Made by a program: the position numbers and the translations under genes. This document shows, piece after piece, positions 5,389-12,097 of a stretch of 20,627 nt of DNA. Position 1 is the stretch's first letter. Every line of letters begins with the position of its first letter. Location of the stretch: positions 1-20,627 of the forward strand of contig JAEWAH010000042.1 in the NCBI GenBank assembly GCA_023391725.1, written 5' to 3'. The DNA is from Bacillota bacterium (GTDB taxonomy: Bacteria; Bacillota; Clostridia; Christensenellales; Aristaeellaceae). The notes under the pieces were generated by a model. The model was not told the DNA's origin, ran no database searches, and saw only the letters and a program-made list of their open reading frames with translations.

Positions 5389-8358
5389 TTATTTCGCCAG
5401 CTGCGAAAGCGCCTCGTTTACAGCCTTCACCACCGCCGTGGAGGTGATGGTAGCACCGGAAATAGCGTCCACATCCGTGCCCAACACGATCTGCCCGGAT
5501 TTGCCGATGAACTGGCTGGTGAAGGCCTCATCCTTCGCCTTGGCGCCCAGGCCTTCGGTCTCGCTGAACTTCGCCCCGCCTACGGTCAGGGCGGTGATCA
5601 CGCCGTTTTCATCCACGGTAACGGTGACGTCGATATCTCCGCCAAAGCCCTTTTCCGTAACTGTGGCCGTCTTTCCGGTGGTTGAAAGTTCTTTTAGCGC
5701 TTCGTTGACGCCATTCACCACTGCTGTGGAGGTGATGGTGGCCCCGGAAATGGCGTCCACATCCGTGCCCAGTACGATTTGCCCGGACTTGCCGATGAAT
5801 TGATCCAGGAAATCCGCGCCCTTTGCCTTGGCGCCCAGGCCTTCGGTCTCTGCAAAACTAGGCCCCCCCACGGAGATGGCGGTGATCACGCCGCTTTCAT
5901 CCACGGTGACAGTGATCTCGATATCCCCGCCAAAGCCCTTTTCCGTGACCGTTGTGGTCTTGGTAGGCGACAGGCTCTGTATGGCAGCGTTCACAGCTTC
6001 CACAGCGCCCTTGGAAGAGAAGGTGGCGCCGCTTAAGACGTCGATGTTCTCGCCCACTGTAAACGGCCCGGTCTGGCCAATGAATTGGCTGATAAAGGCC
6101 TCATCCTTCACCTTTGCGCCAAGGCCTTCCGTTTCCGCAAAGGAAGCGTTCTGGCCAAGCTGCAGGGAGGTGATCTTTCCGTCCGCGTCCAGGGTGACGA
6201 CTGCCTCAATGGGGCTTTCAAAGCCCTGGCGGGTGGCCTTGGCGGAGCTCGGCCCCAGCACCACTGCGGGTTCCGGCGTGCCCTCGGCCTTCACCGGTTC
6301 GCCTTCGGTGGTGGCGGAGGATGTGGTATCCGCTTTAGGGGCTTCGGTCGCTGCGGCAGGTTTCGCAGCATCATCCGCTTTTGATTCTCCTGACGCACCC
6401 ACGCCCAGGCTTTCTAGTGCCGCGTTCACAGCTTCCACAGCGCCTTTGGAAGAGAAGGTTGCGCCGCTTACGGCATCGATGTTTTCGCCTACTTTAAACG
6501 GCCCTGTCTGGCCAATGAATTGGCTGATATAGGCGTCATCCTTCACCTTTGAGCCAAGGCCTTCCGTTTCCGCAAAGGAAGCGTTCTGGCCCAGCTGCAG
6601 GGATGTGATCTTTCCGTCCGCGTCCAGGGTGACGACTGCCTCAATGGGGCTTTCAAAGCCCTGGCGGGCGGCCTTGGCGGAGCTCGGCCCCAGCACCACA
6701 GCGGGTTCAGGCGTGCCCTCGGCCTTCACCGGTTCGCCTTCGGTGGTGGCGGAGGATGTAGCATCCGCTTGGGGAACTTCGGTCGCGGCTGGCACTTCCA
6801 CACTGCTGCCCATGGTCTGCTTGGCCGGCAGGCCCAGGCTTTCCAGCGCCGCGTTCACAGCGCTTACAACGCCCTTGGAGGAGAAGGTAGCGCCGCTCAC
6901 GGAGTCGATATTTTCGCCTACGGTAAACGGCCCGGTCTTGCCGATAAATTGGTTGATAAAAGCGTCTTCCTTCACCTTGGCGCCCAAGCCCGGCGTTTCA
7001 TCGAAGGAGGCGTTTTCACCCACCTTCATGGCGAGGATCTTCCCATCCTCATCCACGGTGATCACAACTTCGATGGGGCTCTCATACCCATCCTTGACTG
7101 CCTTGGCTGTGCGCCCTTCCGGCGCCGCTGTAGCCTCGGGGACAGGAGTGGGCTGCGCCGTGGGCTGCGCCGTGGGCGCGCCGGAAAGTGCCGCCAGCGC
7201 CTCATTGACGCCCTTGACGACTGCAGTCGAAGTGATGGTGGCGCCGGAGATGGCGTCCACATTCGTGTTCAGAACGACAGGACTGGACTTGCCGATAAAC
7301 TGGCTGGTGAAGGCTTCTTCTTTGGCCCTGGCGCCATAGCCCTCTGTTTCGGCAAACTGCTCGCCGCCCACGGTCAGGGCGGTGATGACGCCGTTTTCAT
7401 CCACAGTTACGGTCACGTCGATGGGACCGCCAAAGCCGTCCACCGTGGCGGTTGCCGTATTCCCCTGCACCTGGGGCCCAGCGGGAGCGCCTGAAAGGGC
7501 GGACAGCCCTTCGTTCACACCGTCCACCACGGCGGTGGAGGTGATGGTGGCGCCGGAGATGGCGTCGATATCTGTATTTAGTTTCACCTGACCGGATTTG
7601 CCGATGAACTGGCTGGTGAACGCTTCTTCTTTGGCTTTCGCGCCCAGGCCCTCGGTTTCGGCAAACTGCTCTCCGCCCACCGACAGGGAGGTGATGACGC
7701 CGCCGTCATCCACGGTGATGGTGATCTCAATAGGCGCAATATACCCCTGTTTGGTCACAACTGCGGTGTTGCCGTTGATCACAACATTGGCGGGAAGATT
7801 CTTGTTCGAGTTGATGCCTGCGGCGGAAGCCATAAAATCCCCCGCCTGGTTAACGCCCCGGACCACCGCGCTGGAGGTGATGGTGGCCCCGGAAATAGCA
7901 TCCACATTTTCTTTCAATTTTGCAGGAAGCTTCACGCCCGCAAACTGATTCGTAAAATCAGCATCCTTGGCGCGGGCGCCAAGGCCCGCGGTTTCGGCAA
8001 ATTTCTCGCCGCCCACTTGGACGCCAGTGATCATCCCAGTCAGATCCATGCCGACGGTAACCTGAACAGGGCTGGCATAGCCCTGCACCGTAGCCAGGGC
8101 CACGTAGCCTACAGGCTGGCCGTCTTTTGTGCCTTGAAAACAATCATCCAAGCCGCTATCTGCCGGAAGTTCAACGGGCACAAACGCGTCCGCCTGGGCA
8201 AGCACGGCCTTACGGGCCGCGACTTTGGCCTCCTCCCCCCGCTGGGCGATGGTATCCCGGGTCAGTTCGTTTGTTCCTGCCAGGGCAAAACCCGCCACCA
8301 ACGCAATGAGGAATAGCACAAGCCAGCCTTGCAATTTCCTAGGCGCCTTATTTTCCAT
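5389..8358 (-). CDS. Anchored extracytoplasmic protein with eight FMN-binding domains
   Basis: A 989-residue protein with an N-terminal membrane anchor (about 11-28, then NELTRD as in RnfG) and eight tandem FMN-binding domains. Each ends in a (D/N)xDxxSGAT motif. The threonines that ApbE-type flavin transferases would modify are T159, T271, T374, T491, T634, T779, T874 and T970. Domain 1 is RnfG-like. Domains 1-3, 7 and 8 share DAISGATIT, while 4-6 share SGATFSSKG and are preceded by Thr/Pro/Ala-rich linkers. ETxGxGA/SK motifs precede each site. The only cysteine is C73 and there is no CxxCH, so no haem. RnfG, NqrC and PplA have one or two such domains; eight is exceptional. I infer a membrane-tethered flavin chain carrying electrons outwards. 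GGAGGA precedes the ATG, and its promoter is at 8422-8451. Confidence 0.93.
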   Translation of the reverse strand: MENKAPRKLQGWLVLFLIALVAGFALAGTNELTRDTIAQRGEEAKVAARKAVLAQADAFVPVELPADSGLDDCFQGTKDGQPVGYVALATVQGYASPVQVTVGMDLTGMITGVQVGGEKFAETAGLGARAKDADFTNQFAGVKLPAKLKENVDAISGATITSSAVVRGVNQAGDFMASAAGINSNKNLPANVVINGNTAVVTKQGYIAPIEITITVDDGGVITSLSVGGEQFAETEGLGAKAKEEAFTSQFIGKSGQVKLNTDIDAISGATITSTAVVDGVNEGLSALSGAPAGPQVQGNTATATVDGFGGPIDVTVTVDENGVITALTVGGEQFAETEGYGARAKEEAFTSQFIGKSSPVVLNTNVDAISGATITSTAVVKGVNEALAALSGAPTAQPTAQPTPVPEATAAPEGRTAKAVKDGYESPIEVVITVDEDGKILAMKVGENASFDETPGLGAKVKEDAFINQFIGKTGPFTVGENIDSVSGATFSSKGVVSAVNAALESLGLPAKQTMGSSVEVPAATEVPQADATSSATTEGEPVKAEGTPEPAVVLGPSSAKAARQGFESPIEAVVTLDADGKITSLQLGQNASFAETEGLGSKVKDDAYISQFIGQTGPFKVGENIDAVSGATFSSKGAVEAVNAALESLGVGASGESKADDAAKPAAATEAPKADTTSSATTEGEPVKAEGTPEPAVVLGPSSAKATRQGFESPIEAVVTLDADGKITSLQLGQNASFAETEGLGAKVKDEAFISQFIGQTGPFTVGENIDVLSGATFSSKGAVEAVNAAIQSLSPTKTTTVTEKGFGGDIEITVTVDESGVITAISVGGPSFAETEGLGAKAKGADFLDQFIGKSGQIVLGTDVDAISGATITSTAVVNGVNEALKELSTTGKTATVTEKGFGGDIDVTVTVDENGVITALTVGGAKFSETEGLGAKAKDEAFTSQFIGKSGQIVLGTDVDAISGATITSTAVVKAVNEALSQLAK
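5400..5976 (-). repeat. Tandem duplication encoding FMN domains 7 and 8
   Basis: Two adjacent units of about 288 bases (96 codons; flavinylation-site spacing 874 to 970) encode closely similar domains. Both contain GFGGDI, VTVDE, ETEGLGAKAK, QFIGKSGQIVLGTDVDAISG and STAVV. The high DNA similarity indicates recent copying. Confidence 0.75.
5985..6790 (-). repeat. 435-base direct repeat encoding linker plus FMN domains 5 and 6
   Basis: Two nearly identical DNA copies, about 5985-6355 and 6420-6790, are offset by exactly 435 bases (145 codons). They include long runs of identical bases around 6190-6240 versus 6625-6675 and 6260-6320 versus 6695-6755. Each encodes a Ser/Thr/Pro-rich linker (TEGEPVKAEGTPEPAVVLGP) and an FMN domain. 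Such copies favour recombination and could also collapse or expand in short-read assembly. Confidence 0.85.
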
Positions 8359-8383
8359 GACCGTTTCCTCCGTTTACAACAAA

Positions 8384-8404
8384 AAAGAACAGCGCCAGAG
8401 GCGC
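8384..8404 (-). other. Small hairpin in the multi-FMN gene leader
   Basis: On the minus strand GCGCC-TCT-GGCGC is followed by TGTTCTTTTTTG, between the promoter and the ribosome binding site. With five base pairs it is weak, but the T-run makes an attenuator conceivable. Confidence 0.35.
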
Positions 8405-8421
8405 ACATCCCGTACCTTCGC

Positions 8422-8451
8422 ATTATATCATGTGATTTTTTTAACTGTCAA
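8422..8451 (-). promoter_or_regulatory. Strong sigma-A promoter of the multi-FMN gene
   Basis: On the minus strand a consensus -35 TTGACA (8451-8446) and a consensus -10 TATAAT (8427-8422) are separated by 18 bases. Transcription would begin near 8415, leaving about 57 nt of leader. Two perfect hexamers suggest high expression unless repressed. Confidence 0.85.
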
Positions 8452-8466
8452 TGTCGTTTGATAATT

Positions 8467-8481
8467 AACAATTCAATTGTT
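8467..8481. promoter_or_regulatory. 15-bp inverted repeat, candidate operator between divergent genes
   Basis: AACAATTCAATTGTT is a perfect palindrome with 7-base arms and a single central base. It lies 16 bases upstream of the -35 box of the multi-FMN gene and 65 bases before the ATG of the divergent small FMN-like gene, where one regulator could control both. No known regulator site matched with confidence. Confidence 0.45.
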
Positions 8482-8545
8482 TGCACAAAATACCGCTGCG
8501 TGAACATCTGCGCGCACGACAAGTAAAATGCTGGAGGAATCTTCG

Positions 8546-9175
8546 ATGCGCAACAAAACCGCCCTTTTCGTATTGGTCGCGGGCATGATCCTGGTTCTTG
8601 CTTTCCTTGCCTTCACTGCTTTGGCCAGTTCCAACGGAACGGGGACCGCCACCGGAACGCCTATTGTATCCCCTACCACCGGCGTCGCTGCAACGGCTGG
8701 GCCCAGCGTTGTGCCGGGGATTACAGGGTCTGGGGCAAGTGTCAAGATCGGCCAGGCGCTGTATGCCGCCCACGGAACAAACGCTTTTTGTCTAGCCACT
8801 GTGGCTATGAATGGCAACATCATCACGGATGCCTTGCTGGATGAATTCCAGTACGTGGACCCGGCCACGTTCAAGAGCCCCGTGCCCAACTCCGACGCCT
8901 TCAAAAATGCCGATGGGTATGTGCTGGCCTCCAAGCGAGCCAATAACGACGCCTACAGCGCCCTGATGTCTGAAAAAGGTAAGGCGACCCAATCGCTGCT
9001 TACTTCTTACCAAGCAATTGAGGCTTTCGTGACGGGCAAGACCATTGCCGATCTGGAAACGCTTGTGGCAGGCAAGACAGCGCCGGAGATGGTGGACGCG
9101 GTCTCCGGCTCCACGCTGCAGGATACGCTGGGATACCTGCAGGCGTTGATCGCTGCGGGCAAGGCGGCGCAGTAA
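8546..9175 (+). CDS. Anchored FMN-binding-domain-like protein with altered SGST motif
   Basis: A 209-residue exported protein. The start is the ATG at 8546, because GGAGGA (8532-8537) sits 8 bases upstream; the ATG at 8528 lacks such a site. Residues about 5-27 form a membrane anchor or uncleaved signal, followed by a Thr/Ser/Gly-rich linker to about residue 65. The rest looks like one FMN-binding-related domain (LASKRANNDAYSALM, AFVTGKTI) ending in VDAVSGSTLQDTLGYLQALI. In flavinylated relatives this motif reads SGAT; here alanine is replaced by serine (S187-G188-S189-T190), so covalent FMN attachment is uncertain. It is divergently transcribed from the eight-domain protein, which suggests a common redox role, perhaps as partner or as non-flavinylated binding module. 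Family assignment is from motif resemblance. Confidence 0.75.
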   Translation: MRNKTALFVLVAGMILVLAFLAFTALASSNGTGTATGTPIVSPTTGVAATAGPSVVPGITGSGASVKIGQALYAAHGTNAFCLATVAMNGNIITDALLDEFQYVDPATFKSPVPNSDAFKNADGYVLASKRANNDAYSALMSEKGKATQSLLTSYQAIEAFVTGKTIADLETLVAGKTAPEMVDAVSGSTLQDTLGYLQALIAAGKAAQ

Positions 9176-9210
9176 CGAGTAGCAATAAGGTGTGCCACTT
9201 AACGTCTTCT

Positions 9211-9356
9211 CCTCAAGTAAACGCTGGATCATTTGGGGACATGTCATTCTGAGCGAAGCGAAGAATCTTGAACTTTATGAAACTTAAAGATTCTTCGGTC
9301 GCTTCACTCCCTCAGAATGACAGCCGGTTCCTTTGGACGTCGTTTACTCAATGAGG
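9211..9356. repeat. Nested palindromic (MITE-like) element
   Basis: The outer inverted ends are CCTCAAGTAAACG (9211-9223) and CGTTTACTCAATGAGG (9341-9356). Inside lie a left arm at 9242-9269, starting TGTCATTCTGAGCGAAGCG, and its imperfect complement at 9287-9322, ending TCAGAATGACA. An intergenic repeat with the TCATTCTGAGCGAAGCGAAG core is, from memory, found dispersed in many bacterial genomes. No transposase or clear target-site duplication is visible. This element and the next repeat fill most of the 337-base gap between 9175 and 9513. Confidence 0.7.
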
Positions 9357-9364
9357 TAGCTCCT

Positions 9365-9408
9365 AACCACCCCGGCCATCGCCGCCACCCCTGCACGGGA
9401 GGGGGAAT
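9365..9408 (-). repeat. G-rich interspersed repeat, copy 2
   Basis: On the minus strand this 44-base unit runs from ATTCCCCC to CGGGGTGGTT and aligns with 214-257 at 33 of 44 positions. It has the same hairpin (CCCCTCCCGTGCAGGGG) and the same conserved ends. It lies directly beside the nested palindromic element. Confidence 0.65.
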
Positions 9409-9410
9409 CA

Positions 9411-9443
9411 AAAAGAGGCATTGCTGCAACGCAAGCCTCTTTT
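9411..9443. terminator. Bidirectional terminator between convergent genes
   Basis: AAAAGAGGC (9411-9419) pairs with GCCTCTTTT (9435-9443). An inner TTGC/GCAA stem continues the helix around a TGCAAC loop. T-rich tracts follow on both strands (TTTTAATTTT on +, TTTTTGATT on -). It serves the operon ending at 9513 and possibly the + strand gene ending at 9175. Confidence 0.85.
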
Positions 9444-9512
9444 AATTTTGAAGGGATCTGTTTATTTGGAACGGCATATCCCTGCTTTAGAAAGGCAGTA
9501 TCCTTGCCATTC

Positions 9513-10034
9513 CTATCTCCACTGCGGCCGGCCGTTTTCCGGCAGCTTCAAGTGCTGCATCACCAGCTTGGCTGCGGTGCCTGTGAGGATGCCCGTCACG
9601 ATCCCCACCACAACAAGGATTGAAAGATAGTACAAAAGCGATTCCGTCTGTAAAATCAGCATGGCCATGAGTATCTGCCCCACGTTGTGCAATACGGCGC
9701 CCGTGACGCTCACGCCCAGCACGCTCATGCCCGGGATGCGCCTGACCAGGAGCATAAACAGCATGCTCAAAACCGAGCCCGCCGCGCTGTACAGGATCGT
9801 CTGCAAATAGCTGGGCATGTACAGAAGCGGTACGGTCACCTTGAGCGCCATCAGAATAAGCGCTTCCTTGACACCCAGCATATAGATAGCGAACAGCAGC
9901 ACCGCATTGGAAAGGCCCAGTTTGATGCCCGGTATCCCCGCTCCTAAGGGGATGAATGATTCCACAATGCCCAAAATAAGGATCAGTGCCAGCAGCACCG
10001 CCATCAGGGCCAGCTGTTCTGTCTTTTTTCTCAC
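9513..10034 (-). CDS. Gx transporter / Hpre_diP_synt_I family membrane protein (EetB-like)
   Basis: A 173-residue integral membrane protein with about five or six hydrophobic helices and the family pattern PGIKLGLSNAVLLFAIYMLG, then ALKVTVPLL and an AGSVLSMLFMLL helix. The family was first annotated as component I of heptaprenyl diphosphate synthase, but looks like a small ECF-type substrate-binding membrane protein. To my knowledge EetB of flavin-based extracellular electron transfer loci belongs here. Its start overlaps the stop of the NusG-domain-II gene by 4 bases, and the two families are commonly neighbours. The location 1.2 kb from two FMN-domain genes supports a redox-related role. 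Substrate unknown. It is the last gene of the operon, ending 70 bases before the terminator. Confidence 0.85.
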   Translation of the reverse strand: MRKKTEQLALMAVLLALILILGIVESFIPLGAGIPGIKLGLSNAVLLFAIYMLGVKEALILMALKVTVPLLYMPSYLQTILYSAAGSVLSMLFMLLVRRIPGMSVLGVSVTGAVLHNVGQILMAMLILQTESLLYYLSILVVVGIVTGILTGTAAKLVMQHLKLPENGRPQWR

Positions 10035-10510
10035 GGCGTTTGCTCCCCGGCTTCCTGCGGCGTCACAAGCTCCAAAACCACCTGATTGGGCAGGCAGATG
10101 ATCATGTTCCCCAGAACCCTTGTTTCTGTATTATCCAGCGTCACCGTTCCCTGCTTGATGCAGCTTTGGTTGTCGCAGTTGGCTTCCTTCATATACACGC
10201 TGTCCCTGGTGACATGCAGTACGTTGTCCCTGCCGTTTTGCTGGTGCAGGCGGTATTCCGCCTCACGAAAAAGGGGCAGCGGCTTATAGCGCGTGTTCCC
10301 CACCGATACCACGAGGTATGCGATAGGCGCTCCCTGGGTCACCTGGGGCTGTGCGGCCGCCGTGCCGGTCAGCGGGATCTCCGTTAAAACACGCAGGGGG
10401 TCGTCCCCGCCCGGGGCATTCAGACGTATGCCGCTCCTGGTGAGCACGAACAATCCCAGCGCCATCAAAAGTGCGATGGCGATAATCCACCAATCCTTGC
10501 GTTTGGGCAT
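10031..10510 (-). CDS. NusG domain II-containing membrane-anchored protein (EetA-like)
   Basis: A 159-residue protein with an N-terminal membrane segment (about 7-24), a linker to about residue 60, and an extracytoplasmic beta-domain of the NusG_II type. Diagnostic features are C112 and C117 in ANCDNQSCIKQG and the closing NMIICLPNQVVLELV (136-150). This domain is not the transcription factor NusG. In Gram-positive bacteria it occurs beside FMN-binding proteins and Gx transporters, and to my knowledge corresponds to EetA of Listeria-type electron transfer loci. The cysteine pair could be redox-active or structural. It is preceded by AAGGAAGG, lies 20 bases after nfo, and is translationally coupled to the next gene. 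Confidence 0.83.
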   Translation of the reverse strand: MPKRKDWWIIAIALLMALGLFVLTRSGIRLNAPGGDDPLRVLTEIPLTGTAAAQPQVTQGAPIAYLVVSVGNTRYKPLPLFREAEYRLHQQNGRDNVLHVTRDSVYMKEANCDNQSCIKQGTVTLDNTETRVLGNMIICLPNQVVLELVTPQEAGEQTP

Positions 10511-10530
10511 GAGGGGCCTTCCTTTTTGCG

Positions 10531-11364
10531 TTATTCCTGGTAGACGCTTTTCAGCAGCGCGATCTCCGCCTGATAGCCGTCCAACTCATTGGGCGTTTCC
10601 AGAAGAAAGGGCAGCTGCCGAAGCGCCGGATGGTTGATGACCCTGGTCAGCGCCTCCAGCCCCAGATGCCCCTCACCGATCTTCTCGTGCCGATCCTTGT
10701 GGCTGCCAAAGGGATTCTTTGTATCGTTGATGTGGATGGCCTGAAGGCGGTCAAGACCTACCACCTTATCAAACTTCGTCAAAACGCCATCCAAGTCATT
10801 TATGATATCATACCCCGCATCGTGAACGTGGCAGGTATCCAGGCAGACGCCCATCTTATCCGTAAGATTCACCCGGTCGATGATCTCCCGCAGCTCTTCA
10901 AAAGTCCCGCCCACCTCGCTGCCTTTTCCCGACATGGTCTCCAAAAGCACCTGGGTGGTCATTTCGGGCCAGAGGATCTCATTGAGCATTTCCGAAATCA
11001 GGCGGATACCCGTTTCAATCCCCTGCTGCACATGGCTGCCAGGGTGAAAGTTGTACATATTGCCCGGGGTATACTCCATGCGCTTTAAGTCATCCGCCAT
11101 GGTGTTGCGGGCAAATTCCCGTATGTTGTCGGCAGCCGCGCTGCCGTTGAGGGTATAGGGCGCGTGGGCCAGGATCTTGCCGAAGTTATTCTCGCGGGCC
11201 AATTCCAGAAACGCCGCCACATCCTTGGGATCGATCGCCTTGGCCACTCCGCCCCGGGGATTTCGGGTAAAAAACTGGAACGTATTGGCCCCTATTTGAA
11301 CGGCGTCCTTGCCCATATGCAAGTAGCCCTTGGCGGCAGAAAGGTGGCAGCCTAGCTTCATCAT
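10531..11364 (-). CDS. nfo: Endonuclease IV (AP endonuclease, deoxyribonuclease IV)
   Basis: A 277-residue cytosolic base-excision repair enzyme that cleaves DNA 5' to abasic sites using three zinc ions. All nine expected metal ligands are recognisable: H67 (LAHAPY), H107 (NFHPGSH), E142 (LLETM), D176 and H179 (CLDTCHVHDAGYD), H211 (IHINDTK), D224 and H226 (KDRHEKIGEGH) and E256 (LLETP). Length and fold order match the Nfo family. AAGGAGG lies 7 bases before the first ATG; the second ATG, one codon on, is less well spaced. It lies 19 bases after the pentapeptide gene and 20 before the EetA-like gene in one operon, a pairing that may be historical. Confidence 0.96.
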   Translation of the reverse strand: MMKLGCHLSAAKGYLHMGKDAVQIGANTFQFFTRNPRGGVAKAIDPKDVAAFLELARENNFGKILAHAPYTLNGSAAADNIREFARNTMADDLKRMEYTPGNMYNFHPGSHVQQGIETGIRLISEMLNEILWPEMTTQVLLETMSGKGSEVGGTFEELREIIDRVNLTDKMGVCLDTCHVHDAGYDIINDLDGVLTKFDKVVGLDRLQAIHINDTKNPFGSHKDRHEKIGEGHLGLEALTRVINHPALRQLPFLLETPNELDGYQAEIALLKSVYQE

Positions 11365-11383
11365 ATAAAGTCCTCCTTAACAG

Positions 11384-12025
11384 TCAGTCGTCCTCATCCC
11401 GGACGACAAGTCCCAGCAGTGCGGCCAGATCCGCCGCCTGCATAGTAGTTACAATGGCCCCCTTCAAATCGGGAAGCGTGACTTGCATGCCGTTTAGCTT
11501 ACAAGTCCGCAAATCAATATCCTTGAGCGCTGCCTGCTGGAACAGCACCTGCGTAAGGTCGCAATGGTCAAAGGATGCGTCCAGCTTTACCCGGGAAAAG
11601 GCCGCTCGGTCCAGCTTGCACTTATCAAAAATAGTATCTTGCAGCTTGCCGTCCGCGAAGTTCGCATATCCACCGATGCAGTCCGAAAACCGCGCATAGC
11701 GCAGGGAAGCTTCCACAAAGTCCGCGCCCATCAGCTTGCAGCCTAAAAAAGCCACCCTTTGAAAACCAGTCTTGGAAAAATCGCAATTGGAAAAGTCGCA
11801 GGCCTCGAACACCACATCCCGGAATCCTGCGTTTTCCATGGAACATTCAGAAAAATCGCACCGCGTGAACTTTGTGCGGAGCACATCCAACCCCTTGAAA
11901 TCCGCCCCCGCGTAGCTTTCCCCAGTAAAGGCGCATTCCTCCACCCGGTCTTCCAGGGAATGCTTGTCCAAAAGATCCGCATCCTCCGTAAAGATTTCGG
12001 GCAGTTCCGGCGCAAATACCTTCAT
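11384..12025 (-). CDS. Pentapeptide-repeat protein
   Basis: A 213-residue protein made largely of A(D/N)LxF-type pentapeptides. From about residue 30 to 185 many units fit the pattern (ADFKG, CDFSE, CDFSN, CDFSK, ADFVE, ANFAD, CDLTQ, CKLNG), which build a right-handed four-sided beta-helix. The ending (AADLAALLGLVVRDEDD) and total length resemble the Qnr/MfpA group, DNA mimics that shield gyrase from quinolones. Most members have unknown function, so resistance is only a possibility. GGAGGA lies 12 bases before the ATG, slightly far. It is the first gene of a four-gene operon, transcribed from the extended -10 promoter just upstream. Confidence 0.85.
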   Translation of the reverse strand: MKVFAPELPEIFTEDADLLDKHSLEDRVEECAFTGESYAGADFKGLDVLRTKFTRCDFSECSMENAGFRDVVFEACDFSNCDFSKTGFQRVAFLGCKLMGADFVEASLRYARFSDCIGGYANFADGKLQDTIFDKCKLDRAAFSRVKLDASFDHCDLTQVLFQQAALKDIDLRTCKLNGMQVTLPDLKGAIVTTMQAADLAALLGLVVRDEDD

Positions 12026-12058
12026 GGGACAAACATTCCTCCTTGGACGGAATGACTT

Positions 12059-12084
12059 ATTGTACCATAATCCGAACCATGGTT
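12059..12084 (-). promoter_or_regulatory. Extended -10 promoter with overlapping palindrome
   Basis: On the minus strand TGGTACAAT (12067-12059) is an extended -10 element. No good -35 is present; its place is taken by the perfect palindrome AACCATGGTT (12075-12084), a possible operator. Transcription would start about 25-30 bases before the pentapeptide gene's ATG. Confidence 0.5.
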
Positions 12085-12097
12085 ACCAGAGGTTTAT

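Noticed and set aside
5828..7339. Several long + strand open frames opposite the multi-FMN gene
   Set aside because: They are repeated Ser/Pro/Ala-rich antisense frames that arise from the repetitive coding strand, with no starts of their own.
5389..8358. RnfG subunit of a complete Rnf complex
   Set aside because: Domain 1 and the anchor are RnfG-like, but no RnfA, B, C, D or E gene is in the window, and eight domains do not fit a normal RnfG.
8477..8488. Possible Rex (NADH-sensing repressor) site TTGTTTGCACAA
   Set aside because: It has TTGT and ACAA ends but lacks the full 18-base spacing and inner TGAA/TTCA of known Rex operators.
9211..9408. CRISPR array or small-RNA gene
   Set aside because: The repeats are inverted rather than regularly spaced direct repeats, and no promoter or spacer pattern is visible.
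11384..12025. Calling the pentapeptide protein a quinolone-resistance gene
   Set aside because: Length and C-terminal end resemble Qnr, but the repeat family is huge and mostly of unknown function, so the sequence alone does not support resistance.
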